Shown: one piece after another, positions 60,004 through 64,000 of the stretch
Numbering within the stretch: the stretch's first letter is position 1
Layout of the letters: each line of letters opens with the position of its first letter
Assembly: GCA_036897095.1 (NCBI GenBank)
Contig: JAYMSP010000106.1
Coordinates: 18,314 to 82,313 of the forward strand
Length of the DNA: 64,000 nt
Reading direction: 5' to 3'
Origin: Plantago elongata
Taxonomy: Eukaryota > Streptophyta > Magnoliopsida > Lamiales > Plantaginaceae
Notes under the pieces: generated by a model
Told to the model about the DNA's origin: nothing
The model's database searches: none
The model's input: the letters and a program-made list of their open reading frames with translations, nothing else
Translations under genes and position numbers: made by a program

Positions 60004-61376
60004 TCATTTGTGAAGCTCCATGATCCACAAAGGAAAAGCCTGGCACACTTTGTGGATCTCTGTGAAGCCTGCTTGTTGGGCCAAGGCCTGAAACTCTTTA
60101 AAAGTCCTCTCTTTACCACCTGGATTATAGGCCATCATTATCACATCAGCCTTGGTCACTCTTGTAAATTCCGGCCCACTATCTGGCTCATCAGGAACTA
60201 CAAATTCAGCTATGATCACTTTTCCATTGCTAGGAAGTGCATCATAACAGTTCTTCAGTAATTTGAGACACTGTGCATCGCTCCAATCGTGACAAATCCA
60301 CTGCGAGATACAAATTCTAGAATCAGTCATTCGTTATCGATCGGTTGAGAAATCGAACCACAATGTAGGCCAGTTTACCTTCATGAATATTGCGTCCGCA
60401 TTTGGCAAGCTAAGAAACATGTCACCGGGCACGTGCTTTACACCTAAAAAGTTACATGTATTATGTCAGCTCGACTTGAAAGTATTGAAAGAGAGTCAGG
60501 AGTGTGAAATGAACATACCTGGATAGGATGGAGCATCGCGAACAACATGAGGCATATCGAAATTGAAGCCTTTGATAGAAGGATACTTGGAGGTGATCAT
60601 ACCAAGTATTGTGCCATTCCCACCACCAACATCTACCAAGGATCCGAGCCCCTCAAACCCTTTGTATGATTCAACAATCTTCTTCGCTATTCTTAAAGAT
60701 TCGACTGACATAGCCTTGTTGAAGATTTTATTATAACTCGGATCCCTTGCTAAATATTCAAATGAATTCATACCATGTGCCCTGTCGAAAGGGATTCCGC
60801 CATCAAGAATTGCATCTTTTAAATGGTACCTAACATCGAACATATGGTTAAATATATTATTACAAATCCTTGAATAATGTTGAAATTACATGTAGACTTT
60901 CTAGATATGTCGAAATTGCAATTAAACCACGACTTAAAAAGGTTAAAAATCACATACCAACTCTCCATGGAGACCTTGTCATGATTCAAGAGCAACAAAG
61001 GAGCAATAGAGACTTCTCCTTCAACCTTAGTCAAAACCTTGCACACTGGTCCCAGAGCGTATCTCCGCTCGACTCCACCATCAGGCAGCGTATTGAAGCT
61101 ACAGACAAGGATCGATTGGGCAGAGAGGAACCGAAGCATCCGATCAATCATGTTAGCTGCATTGGGATTGTTTGTCGGAAGCTGCACAGCTAGTTCGGAA
61201 GCAGAGGCATTAAGGCCAGATTTTTGGATGAGTTCAAGAAGATCAAGCTCTAGTACTGTTTTGAGCACCATTGGAAGTACTGCACCTATGGACAGTGTTG
61301 TGGCCAATGAGGAAACTGCTTCTTCTTCTGCAGTTGAAGAACGTCCATTTTCTCTGTTTTCGGAAATCGAACCCAT
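60004..61376 (-). CDS. Caffeate/flavonoid-type O-methyltransferase (COMT family)
   Basis: Four exons, 61376-60958, 60829-60519, 60443-60379 and 60300-60004, give 363 aa with agreeing phases, the normal length for type I plant small-molecule OMTs. An N-terminal dimerisation domain (about residues 20-110) precedes the SAM site LVDVGGGNG (about 204-212). The catalytic base His269 lies in WICHDWSD and aligns with His269 of alfalfa COMT. The tail [15 protein letters not shown] is typical. The enzyme probably methylates hydroxyls of a phenylpropanoid or flavonoid in the cytosol; the exact substrate cannot be read from sequence. [10 protein letters not shown] and [11 protein letters not shown] match the COMT-like group. 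Confidence 0.93.
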
Positions 61377-61460
61377 TTCGATACGAAAATAGAACAATAA
61401 ATCAAATTTCCTTTCGATGTGCTTGAATTAATGTGTTAGTGAGGATTAAACTATGTGGTG

Positions 61461-61468
61461 TTTATATA
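61461..61468 (-). promoter_or_regulatory. TATA box of O-methyltransferase gene
   Basis: TATATAAA on the minus strand lies 85 bp before the start codon, the expected place for a Pol II TATA box with a short leader. Confidence 0.55.
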
Positions 61469-61786
61469 GAAAAACTCAGATTATTGACATAATCACAACA
61501 CAATGCCAATCAATTATTCAGAATAGCATGCTACATGCTTATGATTAAAAGACCTGATACATGCTAGCCAGATTATTTAATCTTAAAGAATGAAAAATTC
61601 AACTCTTTGAAATGGGTATGAAAAAGCACAATCTTATTGAGAATAATTAATTTACTCAGATTCCCCAAATTTTATGGCTCTTAATGAACGATACTGTGAA
61701 GATATTACACTAAAAAAAATTGGTCTTGTTCGTGTCGAAACTATGTGCCAATCGTAATATTTAGGTGAGGTTTTTTCAGTACATGC

Positions 61787-61917
61787 AATTTGGGAAGTTC
61801 GGCTTTAGACATCTTGAAGGTTTGTCAATTACTGAAGCACAACTGAAGTATTGGACTGCATCGACTGCTTCCTTGCCAAAACTCAAGAATCTTGCGATAG
61901 AATTCAATTGCATCTAA
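61787..61917 (+). pseudogene. NLR leucine-rich-repeat relic 1
   Basis: The frame GFRHLEGLSITEAQLKYW-TAS-ASLPKLKNLAIEFNC resembles a late LRR of R1/late-blight-type CC-NLR proteins, then stops. No NB-ARC is present nearby. Confidence 0.65.
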
Positions 61918-62289
61918 AAATTCGAGATTCATGTTAAATATGAAACTGACGAGAAGAATATCAAACATAAATAATTATAGATTGATCATAATTTCAAATA
62001 TTAAACGTATTAGTCATATATACAAAACTTTCTACAAATTAGTCCTTTTATTAATTTAATAATTTTAAAAATAAACGTTATCATTTTTGAATCACTTCCT
62101 TAATTACATGTCTAATTTTATATTTATATAATTTATTGAACCTTTTATAATATATAAAAATATATCCTGCATTTAATAAAAAATATAATAAGTTTAACAA
62201 TCCCTATTTCATACACCTCTTGTTTCTTTCTGTAGCTCTGTCAGAATTCACCCTCATACACAAAAAAATAACCATCTAACGTACTGGGA
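61918..62289. other. AT-rich spacer between NLR relics
   Basis: I see nothing recognisable. Confidence 0.4.
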
Positions 62290-62662
62290 GAATTCTGGGA
62301 GGTTGATGATGGTAGCTTTAGATGTCTTAAAGCTTTGTCCATTACTCAGGCAGATCTAACGTACTGGACTGCGTCATCTGATTCATTTCGTAAACTTAGG
62401 AATCAGGAAATTAAAATGTGCGAGAAGCTATCAACGAAGCGCAACTCAGTTGGCAAGACGCTTCATAGATCGGGTTCCGTTTCAAAAAATAAATAAAATG
62501 AAGAAGCTGCTAGAAGTCCCATTGGAGCTGGGAGAAACCCTTGAGAGACTGTACATGTGTAGGGTCGCCAAATACGCATCATCTTGTGGGAAGAAGATAC
62601 AACAGGATAGAGCCCGGCAGGGTGCTGGATTCAATCTAGAAATCCATCATGGAGACGTTTGA
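62290..62662 (+). pseudogene. NLR leucine-rich-repeat relic 2, split by a SINE
   Basis: The first part (62296-62429) encodes WEVDDGSFRCLKALSITQ and WTASSDSFRKLRNQEIKMC; the second part (62509-62662) continues LEVPLELGETLERLYMC to a stop. This resembles the C-terminal LRR end of R1-type NLR proteins, which normally end with such an EVP-LG-I-L block and a short charged tail. The two parts share one frame if the 72-bp SINE and one copy of its 7-bp target are disregarded. No NB-ARC or coiled-coil domain is present in the window, so it is a fragment. Confidence 0.72.
62430..62501 (+). mobile_element. tRNA-derived SINE, family S1, inside NLR relic
   Basis: It contains CAACGAAGCGCAACTCAGTT and GGCAAGACGCTTC, then GGGTTCCGTTTC and an A-rich tail. 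The target duplication AGAAGCT occurs at 62423-62429 and 62502-62508. Confidence 0.75.
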
Positions 62663-64000
62663 GGGCCAGTTGATGAAATCCCAAGCTCAAATATAGGCTG
62701 CTGACTGGTGAGTAACATATTCATACAGAGAGAGCATCATTCTGCCTCTTGTTAACAGCTTCAAAGTAACTTGTGCATACAAAGTACACATCACACAGGC
62801 AACTTTTGGCCTAAAATGCATATTTGAGCTTCAGATCGATATTCGCATTATGTTCTTATGTGTAAATTGTTTACTTTCTAATGGACTCAAACCTTGTATA
62901 AAGAATAAACGGCAGGTTAGAGTCTTTGAGCATTGTGAGAAGATCTGCCATGACATGGTGACCTTTAGAATAACAAATTTCAATATCTGTTAAAACTCTC
63001 TTTTATTCACAGCTACATTGCTTTGTTATGTACACAAAATTCATTCTCTCTTAGATTTGGAGTTTGAGTTTCTTATACTTGATGCTCTGAATGTCTTTCT
63101 AAAGATCTGTAGATTTCGAACATAAGTCTGAAGACCATGTAATGCAGCATATGAATGTTGTCCATTCTCACAGATTTTGGCCCCTGTCTGTTTACAGTTT
63201 TCCATAAGAAAATTTCTGAGGAGCAACTTTCCTGGAAGATGATTACTCTTTTTTCACACAACATTGATACATAAATAGTGTGCAAGATTTGAAATACTCA
63301 ACAAAAAAGCCCGGATATATATAGTTGAAAAGCTGAAAATGATGTAGGAAAGATTTGGAAACATCAACTAGATGAACTAATGAACAGCTAGCCAAAAAAC
63401 AGGCTACAACATGCTCATTTTCCGAACGTTCGACCTACTTGACTCCACAAACAAGAAACAAGCCTGTCTCCAGCTCCTTTCAAATACCAGAATACCTACG
63501 AATCCAGTAGCAAATCCACTTACTATAAACGCATAGAACCATACCTAATCGGCTAAATGTTTGCCCCAATTTCTGATATTGCCACCTTGTAAGGCCTGTT
63601 GGCTGCCTGGGGAATATGTACATGTATTTTGTTTGGTTGATTGCCAAATTATTGATTTTGTTTAACTTCCATCAACAAGCAATGGGTGATTGTTTGCAAT
63701 AGCTATAGTTCATGTTTATTAAATGTACATGATTATGATTATGGACGTTATACTAAAACTTATGATTATGGACATTGTACTAAAACTTATTAAATGTACA
63801 TGATTCTTATAAATGAGTTCAATTGAACTTACATTGAGTATATACTAAACTTTATTGCTTCTGATTTTGCCTTATAGTATTGACCTTTTTAAATTAACCG
63901 TTGTAAATTATAAACTCAAATTATTTTTAAATTACAAAAATAAATGATTTTATAAATCATATACTAATGTTTACATAAGAAGTACTAATATATATATATA
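62663..64000. other. Terminal spacer, no gene recognised
   Basis: No coding region is supported. A short imperfect tandem repeat (TATGATTATGGAC-TT-TACTAAAACT) occurs twice at about 63733-63790, and a TA run ends the window. Confidence 0.4.

Overview
The window is nuclear DNA from a flowering plant, most likely a eudicot. Genes carry GT-AG introns, spacers are AT-rich, and the content is typical of plants: an R2R3-MYB, a remorin, HIPP-type metal-binding proteins, a fasciclin-like arabinogalactan protein, F-box proteins, a caffeate-type O-methyltransferase, plant U3 snoRNA genes with the plant snRNA promoter, SINEs and MITEs. Relics of an R1/late-blight-type NLR at the right end hint at an asterid, but the species cannot be named from the sequence. 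Fifteen protein-coding genes look intact or nearly so. Exon borders were worked out by hand from splice sites, reading-phase agreement and family homology.

Left part (1-21 kb): a fasciclin-like AGP (-), a membrane steroid-binding protein (-), an F-box/LRR protein (-), a small complex I subunit (+) behind site II promoter motifs, the 12-exon mismatch-repair gene MSH3 (-), and the CFIm25 polyadenylation factor (+). About 325 bp from the 3' end of the fasciclin gene recur in inverted orientation just beyond the MSH3 stop codon.

Middle part (21-45 kb): an intact U3 snoRNA gene flanked by a direct duplication, a secreted-peptide ORF broken by one TGA, an F-box-associated-domain relic, a MYB gene, a remorin gene, a small secreted-peptide ORF, a cytochrome b561 gene, and two RraA/HMG-aldolase-like paralogues that bracket a frameshifted receptor-kinase gene. 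The spacers hold SINEs with clear target-site duplications and several MITE families.

Right part (45-64 kb): two HMA-domain genes with matching exon layouts and tiny first exons, a KDELC/POGLUT-type glycosyltransferase gene, an O-methyltransferase gene, and two NLR leucine-rich-repeat relics, one split by a SINE. Two further U3 snoRNA loci, both internally deleted, lie antisense inside introns of the HIPP and glycosyltransferase genes.

The most unusual content is this U3 family. Three loci share a Pol III-type promoter (USE and TATA 24 nt apart) and a conserved upstream GGCCCA/AGCCCA block. One RNA is complete; the others lack 36 nt and 87 nt from the core, and two of the three sit antisense in host introns. 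The genes do not form one pathway; apart from the tandem or local duplicates they are unrelated neighbours.
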